From Desulfoarculaceae bacterium (lineage in GTDB: Bacteria; Desulfobacterota; Desulfobulbia; Desulfobulbales; Desulfocapsaceae), in NCBI GenBank assembly GCA_019429465.1, contig JAHYIV010000005.1, forward strand, positions 1 through 64,000: 64,000 nt of DNA, in the 5' to 3' direction. Positions within the stretch are counted from its first letter, which is position 1, and every line of letters begins with the position of its first letter. A program made the position numbers and the translations under genes. Of the stretch, positions 18,954-29,091 are shown in pieces. The notes beneath the pieces were generated by a model that saw only the letters and a list, made by a program, of their open reading frames with translations, was not told the origin of the DNA and ran no database searches.

Positions 18954-19922
18954 CTAACCCCTGTCTCCAAACTGAAGCACAAGCTCCTGGAAATTTTCCG
19001 GTGACGAGAGGCAGGCCCGTCCTTCGCTGCACTGGCTCAAAAGAAAACAAAAATCGAGAAATTCATTCATCAAACGGGTTTTCGCCTTGTTTTTGTGTTG
19101 AATGATATAAAGTTGCCGTTTCATATCCACTCCCTCAAGCAATATCCGCTGCAGCCAGCCCCGACTGATGGCCCGGCATACAGTCAAGCTTGAAAGGCAC
19201 CCAATGCCGGCGCCGGCCTCCACTGCTTTCTTAATCGCTTCAGTATGACCAAGCTCCATTACCACATGAAGGTCGGTCACGTATTTGCCCAGCTTGCTTT
19301 TGAAGATCTGGGCGGTTCCTGAACCGGCTTCACGCATGACCCAGTTATATTTATTCAAGTCGGTTTTGACGTCACAGATAAAGTCCTTTTTTGACCCTTT
19401 TGTCGGCCGGCTGATCAGAACGAGTTCATCCTGAAACCAGGAGGTGACTGTAATCTGTTCATGATTGACCTCCCCTTCAACAAATCCGAGATCAACTGCA
19501 CGGTCAAGGATAAGCTTCTCTGCTGTTTTGGTGTTATAGACCAGCATGTTGACATGCACATCCGGATGCATGCTTTTAAAGGCTGTTATCAGGTAAGGCA
19601 GGACGTAGTTGCCGATGGTGGAACTGGCAACCAGCTGAAGAGAACCGGCAATTCGACCGTTCTTTTCATTCATCAAGTTGTCAAGATCTTGAAATTTATC
19701 GAGAATCTCGCTACTGAGAGGGAGAAAGTATCGGCCTCTGTCGTTGAGTTCAAGGCGTCTGCCGGAGCGATCGAAGAGGGGTCCTCCCAGCTGAATTTCC
19801 ATTTCATTCAAGGCAAGACTTACTGCCGATTGGGTGAGCAGGAGATTCTCTGCGGCTTTTGTGACCTGACCGCTATCGACAACGGCCTTGAAAATTTCAA
19901 GTTGCCGGATGGTTACTGGCAT
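18954..19922 (-). CDS. LysR-family transcriptional regulator
   Basis: N-terminal HTH VTIRQLEIFKAVVDSGQVTKAAENLLLTQSAVSLALNEME. Confidence 0.93.
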   Translation of the reverse strand: MPVTIRQLEIFKAVVDSGQVTKAAENLLLTQSAVSLALNEMEIQLGGPLFDRSGRRLELNDRGRYFLPLSSEILDKFQDLDNLMNEKNGRIAGSLQLVASSTIGNYVLPYLITAFKSMHPDVHVNMLVYNTKTAEKLILDRAVDLGFVEGEVNHEQITVTSWFQDELVLISRPTKGSKKDFICDVKTDLNKYNWVMREAGSGTAQIFKSKLGKYVTDLHVVMELGHTEAIKKAVEAGAGIGCLSSLTVCRAISRGWLQRILLEGVDMKRQLYIIQHKNKAKTRLMNEFLDFCFLLSQCSEGRACLSSPENFQELVLQFGDRG

Positions 19923-20147
19923 AAATGATCCGCGTCTCAAGTTAACATTAATCAAACTAATACTAAATATTATTATAATAAATTTTACTTATCACAAATG
20001 ATACGTTACTTTTTTTTAAGAGTCAAAAAAACATCAGCTTCTGATTGGAACATACTGATACTGTACAAAGGTTTTCTGAAAATGGATTGATGATCAGGCT
20101 GTGAGGCCCGGTCAAAATTTTGTTTGAGATTGAAGGGAGGAAGGCTC

Positions 20148-20420
20148 ATGTTTCTGCAATCCGAATTGCCATGTTGGAAAATTATCCAGTGCAACAGAGA
20201 GCGGAACTGTCTGCTTGCAAACGATAGTGAAAGGGAATGCTGGGAAGTGGTCAGGGACGATGAGGCCTGTTCCTTCCATATCTGCGTTGACTGCCTGGTT
20301 TATTTAGTCAAGCAGAAGGACTCCCTGATCAGTGAAGAGGACTTTTCTTCTATCCTCAAACAACGAAAAGTAGAGGGAGTACGAGAACATAAGTGCAGTC
20401 TTGCCTATGCCTCTTATTGA
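20148..20420 (+). CDS. Small Cys-rich protein, two-CW-like
   Basis: CWKIIQCNRERNCLL...ECWEVV...CSFHICVDC. Confidence 0.55.
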   Translation: MFLQSELPCWKIIQCNRERNCLLANDSERECWEVVRDDEACSFHICVDCLVYLVKQKDSLISEEDFSSILKQRKVEGVREHKCSLAYASY

Positions 20421-20481
20421 ATAGTCGTCTCCGGCCTCAGGTCACCATGAAATAACTTCTTTTCGTTCACCGAGAATACGA

Positions 20482-20961
20482 ATGAACCTCACAGTAGCCT
20501 TAATAGATTACAGAATCTCCGCCTGGATGGATAAATATTGCCAGATCTTGATGAGAATATCCCTGGCCCTGATCTTTATCTGGTTTGGCCTGCTGAAACC
20601 TTTGGGAATGAGCCCTGAAGAGGAGCTGATAAAGCGGACGGTCTATTTTTTTCCTCCTGATATCATCTTGAATATTCTTGGATGCTGGGAGGTTGCTATC
20701 GGCATCGGCCTGCTTTACCGGCCATTGCTGCGCCTTGCCCTGCTCCTCTTGCTTGTTGAACTCCCCGGTACCTTTCTTCCGCTGATTATCCTGCCTGAGA
20801 TCTGCTTTCATTCGATCCCATTCGGACTCAGCCTCGAAGGGCAGTATATCATAAAAAATCTTTTTCTGATTGCTGCCGCCTTTATGATTGGCAGCAAGGT
20901 CTCCAGAAATCCGGTGCACCGTGAACATTCCAAGCCTGTCAGTGACAGACCTGAACGATAG
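20482..20961 (+). CDS. DoxX-like membrane protein
   Basis: ISLALIFIWFGLLKPLG and 4-TM pattern. Confidence 0.65.
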   Translation: MNLTVALIDYRISAWMDKYCQILMRISLALIFIWFGLLKPLGMSPEEELIKRTVYFFPPDIILNILGCWEVAIGIGLLYRPLLRLALLLLLVELPGTFLPLIILPEICFHSIPFGLSLEGQYIIKNLFLIAAAFMIGSKVSRNPVHREHSKPVSDRPER

Positions 20962-21062
20962 TTGTGGTCTGTCCTTGTCGCCACGAGTCCCATTTTGCAT
21001 GAGGAACACTCGATATGGTATTGGGAGAATGTGAAAGCAGATCAGTAGAGAGGAGAAAAATC

Positions 21063-21263
21063 ATGCGTGACAAAATCCTTGATTTGCAATCAGTCCTGGA
21101 AGAAAACAACCTGCTGGACACATACGTTCATGGATATTTTGGTGAGGACGATAGGGAGATCGACCTGTTTCATTGTAAGCTTCGAAAGTTAAATCACCCC
21201 GGTCATTGCGTAGGTGCTGCCCATTGTGGCGATGATTCTGAGCCTCTTGATTTTGGAGAATGA
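21063..21263 (+). CDS. Small hypothetical protein
   Basis: Short ORF, MRDKILDLQSVLEENNLL start with upstream AGAGGAG. Confidence 0.35.
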   Translation: MRDKILDLQSVLEENNLLDTYVHGYFGEDDREIDLFHCKLRKLNHPGHCVGAAHCGDDSEPLDFGE

Positions 21264-21644
21264 GAACCATGGAAGTCTTCTCTTGCTCTTTAAATTTAAG
21301 TGACATGAAGAAAAGGATACTTTTTCAAGAGAGGGTTTGCGCTGGAAAAATTTATGGGACAGCAATGGCCAAGGATATTTTTTGCATAACAGAGAGTTGT
21401 GAAAGTTTACCAGTACCCTGCTTTTAACCATTTTGGACCTTTTTCCATAGATCCCCCTCCTTTCTATGGGAAAACCCGGAATAGATGAGTGGAGTTACTT
21501 TGCAAACTCGGTTGTCCGGTGCTGGTAAACTTTTACATTTTTCTCCAAGTTAACTCAAAGGAGTCTATTCAAAAGAACATGAACAAAGAGACTCATGAAG
21601 ATACTGGCGAGATGCTCTATCGCCGTGAAATTCGCATTTGTATA

Positions 21645-21895
21645 ACGACCCACTGGCGATAAACCGGCGGCCCCGCTGACAAGGGTCTGGGCGAGAAACT
21701 CGCTGACCTTGACGGCCACCGTGACTGTGCGCTGTCCAAGGACCAGGCTGCGGTCGAAGTCCTTTTGATTGCAGATGCGGTCTTCGATCAGTTGGCCGTG
21801 CTTGTCGGTCTGGCCCCTGGTGGGGCGTCAGCCCCCGAGATCCTTTCCAGATCGACCCGGGTCACCTTGCAGGTGTAGGTCCGCCGTACCGGGAG
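21645..21895 (-). pseudogene. Frameshifted remnant of type I restriction enzyme R subunit (HsdR/EcoEI-like)
   Basis: Minus-strand RRTYTCKVTRVDLERIS then, in another frame, RGQTDKHGQLIEDRICNQKDFDRSLVLGQRTVTVAVKVSEFLAQT, resembling the HsdR ...NQKDFDR.LVLEKRT..VA.KV.EFL segment. Confidence 0.7.
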
Positions 21896-21934
21896 ATGAG
21901 CCCGGCCGGAGAATGGTTGTCTGGTTTTGCAGGC

Positions 21935-22357
21935 TTAACGGATGACCATGACGCTGCGGTCGCTTTTGTTCACCACCTTGTCGGCCACGCTGCCCAGCCG
22001 CCCGGGTCCGGCGCCGTGCTTGCCGGCGGCGCCGATGACGATGAAATCGGCCTGGAACTCATCGGCGCATTTAACGATGCTTTCGACCTCACTGCCCGCT
22101 TCGATCCGGACCTCGGCGCTGGTTCCGTAATTTGCCAGTTTTTCGTTGATCCTGGCTTTGATGCCCTGCGCTTCCTCGTAAAGGGTTCTAGTGATGATTT
22201 TGCACTCGTCAAGGCCCACGTCCACCAGGCAGAGATCAGGCACCACGATTACCACTTCGATCTTGGTTTCTCCGCCCAATTTCTTGGACAGCTCAACCGT
22301 CTGTTCCAAAGCCTTGTAGGCGTGTTCCGAGCCGTCGTGCGGGACTAAGAAATTCAT
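21935..22357 (-). CDS. Universal stress protein UspA family
   Basis: MNFLVPHDGSEHAYKAL...DFIVIGAAGKHG...GSVADKVVNKSDRSVMVIR. Confidence 0.92.
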   Translation of the reverse strand: MNFLVPHDGSEHAYKALEQTVELSKKLGGETKIEVVIVVPDLCLVDVGLDECKIITRTLYEEAQGIKARINEKLANYGTSAEVRIEAGSEVESIVKCADEFQADFIVIGAAGKHGAGPGRLGSVADKVVNKSDRSVMVIR

Positions 22358-22731
22358 TATGGACCTCCTTTGTTTGAGAGTTATCTGATGGTGTGTTTGC
22401 CGTTTGCCGGGCTGTAGGTCAACCATAATCAAGCAATATGTGTGCCAGATTTTTTGGGGGTCGGGATTATTGTTGGTAACTCTCGTTATTACAGTATGTT
22501 GACAGTAGACATGAGCCTCACTGGTAGTACCTGACGGTTCCGGTTGGCACTCGCCTGCTGCCTTCGGTTGGCAGCAGGTGCAAACTCCGACTGTCACCCC
22601 TGCGGAGGTTTTTGCTAAAAAGCGGCCGCTTGTGCTCTTATCATCGCTGTCGATGATACTGTCACGGCCAAGACCCCGGCGGGCCGGGAGAGTTGACGGA
22701 ATATTACACCTTTTATCTTACCGATGACAGG

Positions 22732-22810
22732 CTGACCCCAGTGAACGGGATAAGTGCCTTACAGATTGTTTTCTTGCTTTTTTTGCAAGAAAACAATCTG
22801 TAAGGCACTC
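22732..22810. repeat. Family B palindromic repeat, copy 2
   Basis: AGTGCCTTACAGATTGTTTTCTTGC-TTTTTTT-GCAAGAAAACAATCTGTAAGGCACT perfect stem. Confidence 0.88.
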
Positions 22811-22982
22811 AATGTTTGGAGTCCGTGGTTGCGGCCAGTCCTTTCAGTCTGGCCGCAACGAGAAGAAGGTGCGTTCTCGATTATGACATCCGGGGCGCCG
22901 CCTTACGAGATCGTACTAACAGGTGTTCCGGTTCCCCTGCACCACGCCTGGGAACCGGAACAGCTCCTCTTCAAGAGAACGT

Positions 22983-25058
22983 TCATTTTTCATCCAGGGC
23001 CTTACGTATGGCCCAGCTCAGCTCCCGGACAGATACGGGCTTTTCCAGGCAGACATGGATACCCAAGGCCCTGGCCTCTTTCTTATTGACCAGTTTATTA
23101 AAACCGCTGCAGAGAATAACCGGCAGGTCCGGCCGAACAGCCAAGACCTTTTGAATCAGCTCAAGACCGGTCAGGTCAGGCATACTCATATCGGTCAAAA
23201 GCAGATCAAAGGCGGTGGGATCCTGTACAATAAAGGCCAAGGCCTCCAGGCTGTTATTGAAAGCAATGACCTGATAGCCAACCTGGGCGAGGATTGTTTT
23301 AAACATATTGGTGATAACCTCTTCATCATCTACCACCAGTATGCATTCTGCGCCGGCAGCAACGGGCAATAACGGCCCATCCTCCTTCAAGAATAATTCT
23401 TCAGCAATGGAGGGCAGATAGACCTGAAAGCTGGTCCCTTTACCCGGCTCACTCTGCACGGCAATATGCCCATGATAGCTTTTAACAATACCGTGAACAA
23501 CGGAAAGTCCCAGGCCGGTTCCTTTCCCTTGACCCTTGGTGGTGAAATAGGGTTCAAAGATTTGCTCCAGTATCTCACGATTCATGCCGCAGCCGCTGTC
23601 GCTGACCTCAAGGACGCTATAGACTCCGGGGACAAGTCCTGAATCGAGCAACCTGCTGTCTTCTTTGCCAATGATCGTCTTTGCCAGACTCACTTGCAGC
23701 ACCCCGCCGCTCTCATTCATGGCATACTGGGCATTGCGGCAGAGATTCAGGACAATCTGGTGAAGCTGGGTTGGATCAGCCAGGATCATACCGCAGTCGT
23801 CCGCGAACTTGGTCTTGATCTCGATAGTGGCTGGCAGGGAGGCTCGCAGGAGCTGGAGCACCTCCCGCACTACCAGCTGTGGTTGAAAGGATTGCTTTTT
23901 CTGAGGAGCTTTGCGGCTGACGGCAAGGATCTGGGCGATCATATCCTTGGCCCGCAGGGCGCCTTTAATAATCTGCTGCAGATCCGATCTCAAGGGGTCA
24001 TCGGCGGCAATTCTCGACTCAGCCAGTTCGGCATAGCCGAGAATAGGGACCAGGATATTATTGAAATCATGGGAAATCCCCCCTGCCAGGACACCAACTG
24101 CCTCCATCTTCTGGGATTGCCTGAGACGTTCCTCCATCTGCAGATAGTCAGTGATATCCTTGGCAATAGCAACAAAACCGACAATCCCGCTTTGCTCAAG
24201 CAGGGGAACAGAGGTGACAGTAAAGGTCTTTCTCAGATTTTTGTAATAGATATTCGCCTGCTGATTGGTCTGAGTCATCCGGGCAAGAATCTCCGGACAG
24301 TCATGACAGGGTTCGTCTGCCCCCCTGAACACCTCGTAACACCATTTGCCGATGAGCTCTGCCGGGTCCATCTGAGTCAGGACGCCTGCCGCCCTATTGG
24401 CCCGGATGATCCGCATGTCCAGGTCATGAACGGTCACGATATCATCTATGGCATCAAAGGTTTGTTCCCATAGCTCCCTGGCCTTGCGCACCTCTATCTC
24501 GGCAAGTTGCTGTTCGGTCAAATCACTGATCACCATGCGGCATCCAAGCGTGCCGTCACTTTCCTGGGCCGGAATCGCCTGCAGCCGCGCCCAAAACAAG
24601 GATCCGTCTGCCCGCACCATTCTCAACTCGCAGATCCGCGGCGGCCCTTCCTTGTCAGTAAGCTGCTGGCGATAGAGATAGTAGCGATCCTGATCTTCTG
24701 AGAAGATAAAGCTGGAGAGCGGCCGCTTGACCAGCGAACTCCTGGCCACGCCAAGTAAACTGGAACAGGTGAGGTTGGCTTCTTGAATACGCCCCTCTTC
24801 ACTGAGGGTCAGATAGCCCACCGGGGCCAGATTATAGAGATCAAAGTAACGTGACCGCGAGGTCTCCAGGTCCTCCTGACTGCGGCGCAACTCCTCATTC
24901 TGCATCTCCAGCTCTATCTGATGCACCCGCAGTTCATGGAGCAGCTGTTTCGCCGCCTCGGCAGACACTGTCTCCTGAGCTGCGTCCTCGGCTTCCCGCA
25001 GCTTTTTTTCGGCCCGTTTACGCAACTCCCGAGCTGACTCAACAGAAGTATCCGTCAT
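22983..25058 (-). CDS. PAS-domain hybrid histidine kinase with C-terminal receiver
   Basis: PAS segments, GGISHDFNNILVPILGYAEL H-box, ECILVVDDEE receiver. Confidence 0.93.
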   Translation of the reverse strand: MTDTSVESARELRKRAEKKLREAEDAAQETVSAEAAKQLLHELRVHQIELEMQNEELRRSQEDLETSRSRYFDLYNLAPVGYLTLSEEGRIQEANLTCSSLLGVARSSLVKRPLSSFIFSEDQDRYYLYRQQLTDKEGPPRICELRMVRADGSLFWARLQAIPAQESDGTLGCRMVISDLTEQQLAEIEVRKARELWEQTFDAIDDIVTVHDLDMRIIRANRAAGVLTQMDPAELIGKWCYEVFRGADEPCHDCPEILARMTQTNQQANIYYKNLRKTFTVTSVPLLEQSGIVGFVAIAKDITDYLQMEERLRQSQKMEAVGVLAGGISHDFNNILVPILGYAELAESRIAADDPLRSDLQQIIKGALRAKDMIAQILAVSRKAPQKKQSFQPQLVVREVLQLLRASLPATIEIKTKFADDCGMILADPTQLHQIVLNLCRNAQYAMNESGGVLQVSLAKTIIGKEDSRLLDSGLVPGVYSVLEVSDSGCGMNREILEQIFEPYFTTKGQGKGTGLGLSVVHGIVKSYHGHIAVQSEPGKGTSFQVYLPSIAEELFLKEDGPLLPVAAGAECILVVDDEEVITNMFKTILAQVGYQVIAFNNSLEALAFIVQDPTAFDLLLTDMSMPDLTGLELIQKVLAVRPDLPVILCSGFNKLVNKKEARALGIHVCLEKPVSVRELSWAIRKALDEK

Positions 25059-25201
25059 ATTTTTCCCTTCTTGCCCTTATTTTCAAAATGATTTTGACAA
25101 TGATCATGTGAAATTCTGCCCAGCAGGATCTGACAGCAACCTCTCTATTTTTAAGGCTATCACACTCCTGAATCAACGATCAAGAAGAAAGGAAAGGGGT
25201 C

Positions 25202-26240
25202 TCAATCGGATGTCGGTAACGACATATTCCGCTCGGTCGTCGCAATGGCATAGACCTGCCCGGCCTCATCGAGCAGGGCAGTTGCGGTCAGCCACACCTC
25301 GACGACAGTGCCATCTTTGGCAATCCGCTTGGTACGATATGGTTTCAGCATCTCTTCCAGGATCAGCTGCTGCATCCTGGCCAGCCTTTTTTCCCGTAAC
25401 CCCTCCGGTACCAGATCACGGATATTCATGGTCAGCGCCTTGGTCTCACTCCAGCCATACATCCTCTGCGCCGCCGGATTCCAGGCGAGGATACGACCAT
25501 CAAGATCGTGCATCAAAATGGCATCGTTGGCATCATTGACGATTGCAGCCAGACGCTGGTTTGTCTCCCGCGCCCGTTTAATCTCCATGATATTGACAAA
25601 GGTGATCACCGCCCCCTCGATCACATTCTCCAGGGTACGATAGGGGCGGATGCGCAGCAGAAACCAGTCGCCACTGGTCGTCCTCACTTCAATCTCTCTG
25701 GGGGCCAGGGTGTCAAGCACCGCCTGCACATCTGCCACCAGGCTGTCATAGCGGGAAAGATTGGAGACGACATGTCCCAGCGGCCGCCCCACGTCAGGGA
25801 GAATCAGATTAATCACCGAGGTAATGGCCGGGGTGAAACGCTGGATACGCAGATGATGATCGATAAAGATCATGCCGATATCGGTGCCGGCCAGCAGGTT
25901 GTTCATGTCATTATTGGCGCGTGACAGATCTATGACCTTGGCCTGCAGCTCACTGTTGACTGTCGCCAGCTCCTCGTTCACCGATTGCAGCTCCTCCTGT
26001 GAGGTCTCCAGCTCCTCGTTGGTCGACTGCAGCTCCTCGTTCACCGACTGCATCTCTTCGTTGGAGCTGTCGAGTTCCTCAATATTGTGTTGAAGATACT
26101 CTTCCTTGAGCCGCAGCTCCTCTCTCAAGGCAGCAATCTGTTTGTCAACATCAGCCAAGTCCTGACCAGTGCCTGCTCGCTGATCAAAGCCCCCGCCGGT
26201 GCATAGCGCTGAAATAACGCAGATGATGTTTACCGGTGCC
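25202..26240 (-). pseudogene. 5'-truncated/frameshifted CheB/CheR-PAS fusion remnant
   Basis: ORF 25202..26158 has the coiled LDSSNEEMQSVNEELQSTNEELETSQEELQSVNEEL and PAS of CheB/CheR fusions, without the methyltransferase; upstream a different frame encodes ALFQRYAPAGALISEQAL. Confidence 0.7.
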
Positions 26241-26916
26241 CTTCAGTTAAATTGCCGTTTCTTCTCATTGTCAGCTTCAGCCCCTGGCGAGATTCAGAGA
26301 CAGGCACACCGGAGGCTTGCAGCAGTTGAAAGAGCGGGCGGCCAAACAGAAAAAGCTCGTGGGCCAGCAGCAGGTTAAATTCTCTTACCACCCGGTCCCG
26401 GAAGGCAAGATCCGTGTTGACCAGCCCCTCCAGTGAGCGCAAGGCGCAGCCGTCCTGCGCCGCCAGATTTTTTTTTACCTCACCCAGATCAGGACAGGGG
26501 CAGAGGCGCTCATGCTCCAGCACCAAAGGCCGGAGCGGGTCTTGCGCCCCCAGAATATCCAGCCGGCTGAGAAGATCCTGACCCACAAGGGCCAGGGTTT
26601 CCTCCGGCTGCCAGCACTTCAGCACCCCGCAGGCCAGGGGCCGGCCCCCGTAGATGGAACACCCCTTGCTTGCGGGCTCATAATAACAGCAGCTCCACTC
26701 CTGGCCGGTTCCACGGATCTTCACCAGTTCCTGACCAACCGGTTCAATCGCATCGGACAGCGGGTTATAAGCCAATTCACCACGGCGGATGGTAATCAGG
26801 TTTTCCATGGGCAGCCGGCCGCCGCGGACCAGGGCCAGATCCGGCCCATGCAGGGCAGGCCCGCCTTTCTGACAGCAGATACCGCAGCGTTTGCACTCTG
26901 TTTGCTTTTGCTTCAT
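26230..26916 (-). CDS. YkgJ-family Cys-cluster protein
   Basis: CKRCGICCQKGGPAL, later C clusters; start MKQKQTE at 26916 rather than the ORF start in repeat DNA. Confidence 0.8.
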   Translation of the reverse strand: MKQKQTECKRCGICCQKGGPALHGPDLALVRGGRLPMENLITIRRGELAYNPLSDAIEPVGQELVKIRGTGQEWSCCYYEPASKGCSIYGGRPLACGVLKCWQPEETLALVGQDLLSRLDILGAQDPLRPLVLEHERLCPCPDLGEVKKNLAAQDGCALRSLEGLVNTDLAFRDRVVREFNLLLAHELFLFGRPLFQLLQASGVPVSESRQGLKLTMRRNGNLTEGHR

Positions 26917-26957
26917 ATTCCATACAGTGAAAAAGAGACGATCCCCGGTAAACGGGA

Positions 26958-27116
26958 TAAGCCGCTGTAAAAAAAAACATGGCCATCTTAGTGCCCGGAG
27001 CGGCATAAGGAGCCGGTCGCTCCTACGCCGTCCATGGCGCTCGCGACACTGTGCCATCCCTGGCCTGCGTAACGAAATAGATATAAATGGCCATGTTATT
27101 TCGTAACGGCTCCTAA
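26958..27116. repeat. Family C MITE-like repeat, full copy
   Basis: TAAGCCGCTGTAAAAAAAAACATGGCCAT ... ATGGCCATGTTATTTCGTAACGGCTCCTAA, inverted ends. Confidence 0.88.
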
Positions 27117-28990
27117 AATTCAATCCTGAAACTATGCACCCCTTCCTCCACCTGGCTCTGCACCTTGTAGCCGGAATGATTGAATATGGCCTGCATCCGT
27201 TTGTTGTCACGCAGGACTTCGGCGGTAAAACCGCTGATACCGCTGGCCTTGGCAATGGTCATCAGATGGCGGAAGAGAAAACTGCCCAGTCCCTTGTTCT
27301 GCCACTCATCCCGGATCACAAAGGCAACCTCGGCCAGGTTGGTGCGCTCATCGAGATAATAGCGGCCGACCGCGATGATATCATCGCCATGAGCCTCGGG
27401 CAGGGTACCGACAATGGCCACATCCTTGCGGTGATCGACATAGACAAAATCCTGAATCTGCTTCTGGCCGAATCGCTGGTTATGGCTCATGAAACGATAA
27501 TAGAGGGTCTCCTTCGACAGGTCATAGAGCAGATCCCGCATCAGAGGTTCATCGGTGGGATGAATGGGCCGGAAGTTGACCTGGGTGCCACTGTCGAGCA
27601 GAAAACTGGTCTTCATCAGATCCTCGGAGGCAATAACAAATTTCCCCTCCACCTCGGAAAATTCCCGCCGGATATACCTGGCCTCAATGGCCTGCTTCAG
27701 AAGCTGTCCCCGATGATCAGGATGGGCAATGGACACGAGGGCCAGGGTGCGATCCTGGACCGATTTGCCGTGCAGATAGGCCACCCCGTATTCAGTGACC
27801 ACATAATGAACCGTGCCCCGGCTGATCACCACCCCGGAACCGCTGCTGAGCGCGGCCACAATACGTGATTTGCCGTCGCTGGTGGTGGCCGGCATGACGA
27901 TCACGGCCCTGCCGCCGGGCGAGCTGGCCGCCCCGCGATTAAAGTCCACCTGACCTCCGATCCCGGAATAGAAATTCCCGCCCTCGGAATCAGAACAGAC
28001 CTGGCCGGTCAGATCAATCTCAAGCGCCATATTGATCGAGACCATCCGGTTCTGCCTACCAATCACACCAGGATTATTGACATACTCCGTTGGCCGGAAC
28101 GAAAACAGGGGATTGTCATGAACAAAGTCATACAGCCTTTTCGATCCCATGCAGAAGCTGGTGACGATTTTGCCCCGATCCGTGGATTTACTGGCCCCGC
28201 TCACCGCCCCCGACTCTATCAGGTCAATGATATCATCGGTGATCAGTTCGGTGTGGATCCCCAGATCATGCTTGTCGTGCAGGGCAGACATCACGGCCTG
28301 AGGTATCCGGCCGACCCCGGGAACCCGGCCGAGCCCAAACTCCACCGTGGCGCCGTTGGGGACGAGTGCTGCCACCAGCTCGGCAATCCTGGCGCTCACC
28401 GCATGCACCGGTTGCGATTTACGCTCCAGCAGGGGCACGTCGGCCGGGACCAGGATATCAAGATCATAGACATCAATCTGGCTGTCGCCTCGGGTCCAGG
28501 GCATCCGCGGATTGACCTGAGCTATGACCAGCGAGGCGTTTTCCGCAGCAGCCTTGACAATATCAACGGAGACCCCGAGGCTCATCTTGCCCCTGGCATC
28601 AGGCGGAGTCACCTGGATCAGGGCCACATCAAGGGGCAGCTGCCCGGAGTTCAATAAGCCCGGGATGTCCGACATGAGAATGGGGGTATAATCACCCCTG
28701 CCCTCCTGAAACATCTCCCGCACATTATGACCAATAAAAAAAGAATTGACCTTGAAGCAGTCGGCATATTTGAGGTCGGCATAGGGGGCATCGCCTTTGG
28801 TCAGAAGCTGGACGATCTCGACATCGGCCAGATTACCCGCCATCTCGGTCATGGCCTGCACCAGCACGGTCGGTTCACCGCAGCCCGTTCCCAGGAAGAC
28901 CCTATGGCCGGATCTGACAAGGGCCAGGGCCTGCTTGGGGGTCATGATCATATCCTTATATTTCTCTTTCCAGCTGGCATCATATTCCAT
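27113..28990 (-). CDS. Acetyl-CoA hydrolase/transferase fused to GNAT acetyltransferase domain
   Basis: CoA-transferase N-terminal ~430 aa plus C-terminal GNAT (ADVAFVIRDEWQNKGLGSFLFRHL-like). Confidence 0.9.
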   Translation of the reverse strand: MEYDASWKEKYKDMIMTPKQALALVRSGHRVFLGTGCGEPTVLVQAMTEMAGNLADVEIVQLLTKGDAPYADLKYADCFKVNSFFIGHNVREMFQEGRGDYTPILMSDIPGLLNSGQLPLDVALIQVTPPDARGKMSLGVSVDIVKAAAENASLVIAQVNPRMPWTRGDSQIDVYDLDILVPADVPLLERKSQPVHAVSARIAELVAALVPNGATVEFGLGRVPGVGRIPQAVMSALHDKHDLGIHTELITDDIIDLIESGAVSGASKSTDRGKIVTSFCMGSKRLYDFVHDNPLFSFRPTEYVNNPGVIGRQNRMVSINMALEIDLTGQVCSDSEGGNFYSGIGGQVDFNRGAASSPGGRAVIVMPATTSDGKSRIVAALSSGSGVVISRGTVHYVVTEYGVAYLHGKSVQDRTLALVSIAHPDHRGQLLKQAIEARYIRREFSEVEGKFVIASEDLMKTSFLLDSGTQVNFRPIHPTDEPLMRDLLYDLSKETLYYRFMSHNQRFGQKQIQDFVYVDHRKDVAIVGTLPEAHGDDIIAVGRYYLDERTNLAEVAFVIRDEWQNKGLGSFLFRHLMTIAKASGISGFTAEVLRDNKRMQAIFNHSGYKVQSQVEEGVHSFRIEF

Positions 28991-29002
28991 TCTTTTCTCC
29001 TT

Positions 29003-29059
29003 AGGTGCCGTTATCGAAAGAGCAATGGCTTTTTCTTGATCTTTCGGTTTACGGCACCT
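29003..29059. repeat. Intergenic imperfect inverted repeat (possible terminator or processing hairpin)
   Basis: AGGTGCCGTTATCGAAAGA ... TCTTTCGGTTTACGGCACCT. Confidence 0.5.
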
Positions 29060-29091
29060 TATGCCGCTGAGACGACATGGTATCGTTATAG

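Noticed and set aside
26917-27255. N-terminal part of the 26230..27255 ORF
   Set aside because: It translates the family C repeat and the antisense of the neighbouring gene; MKQKQTECKRCGICC at 26916 is the likely start.
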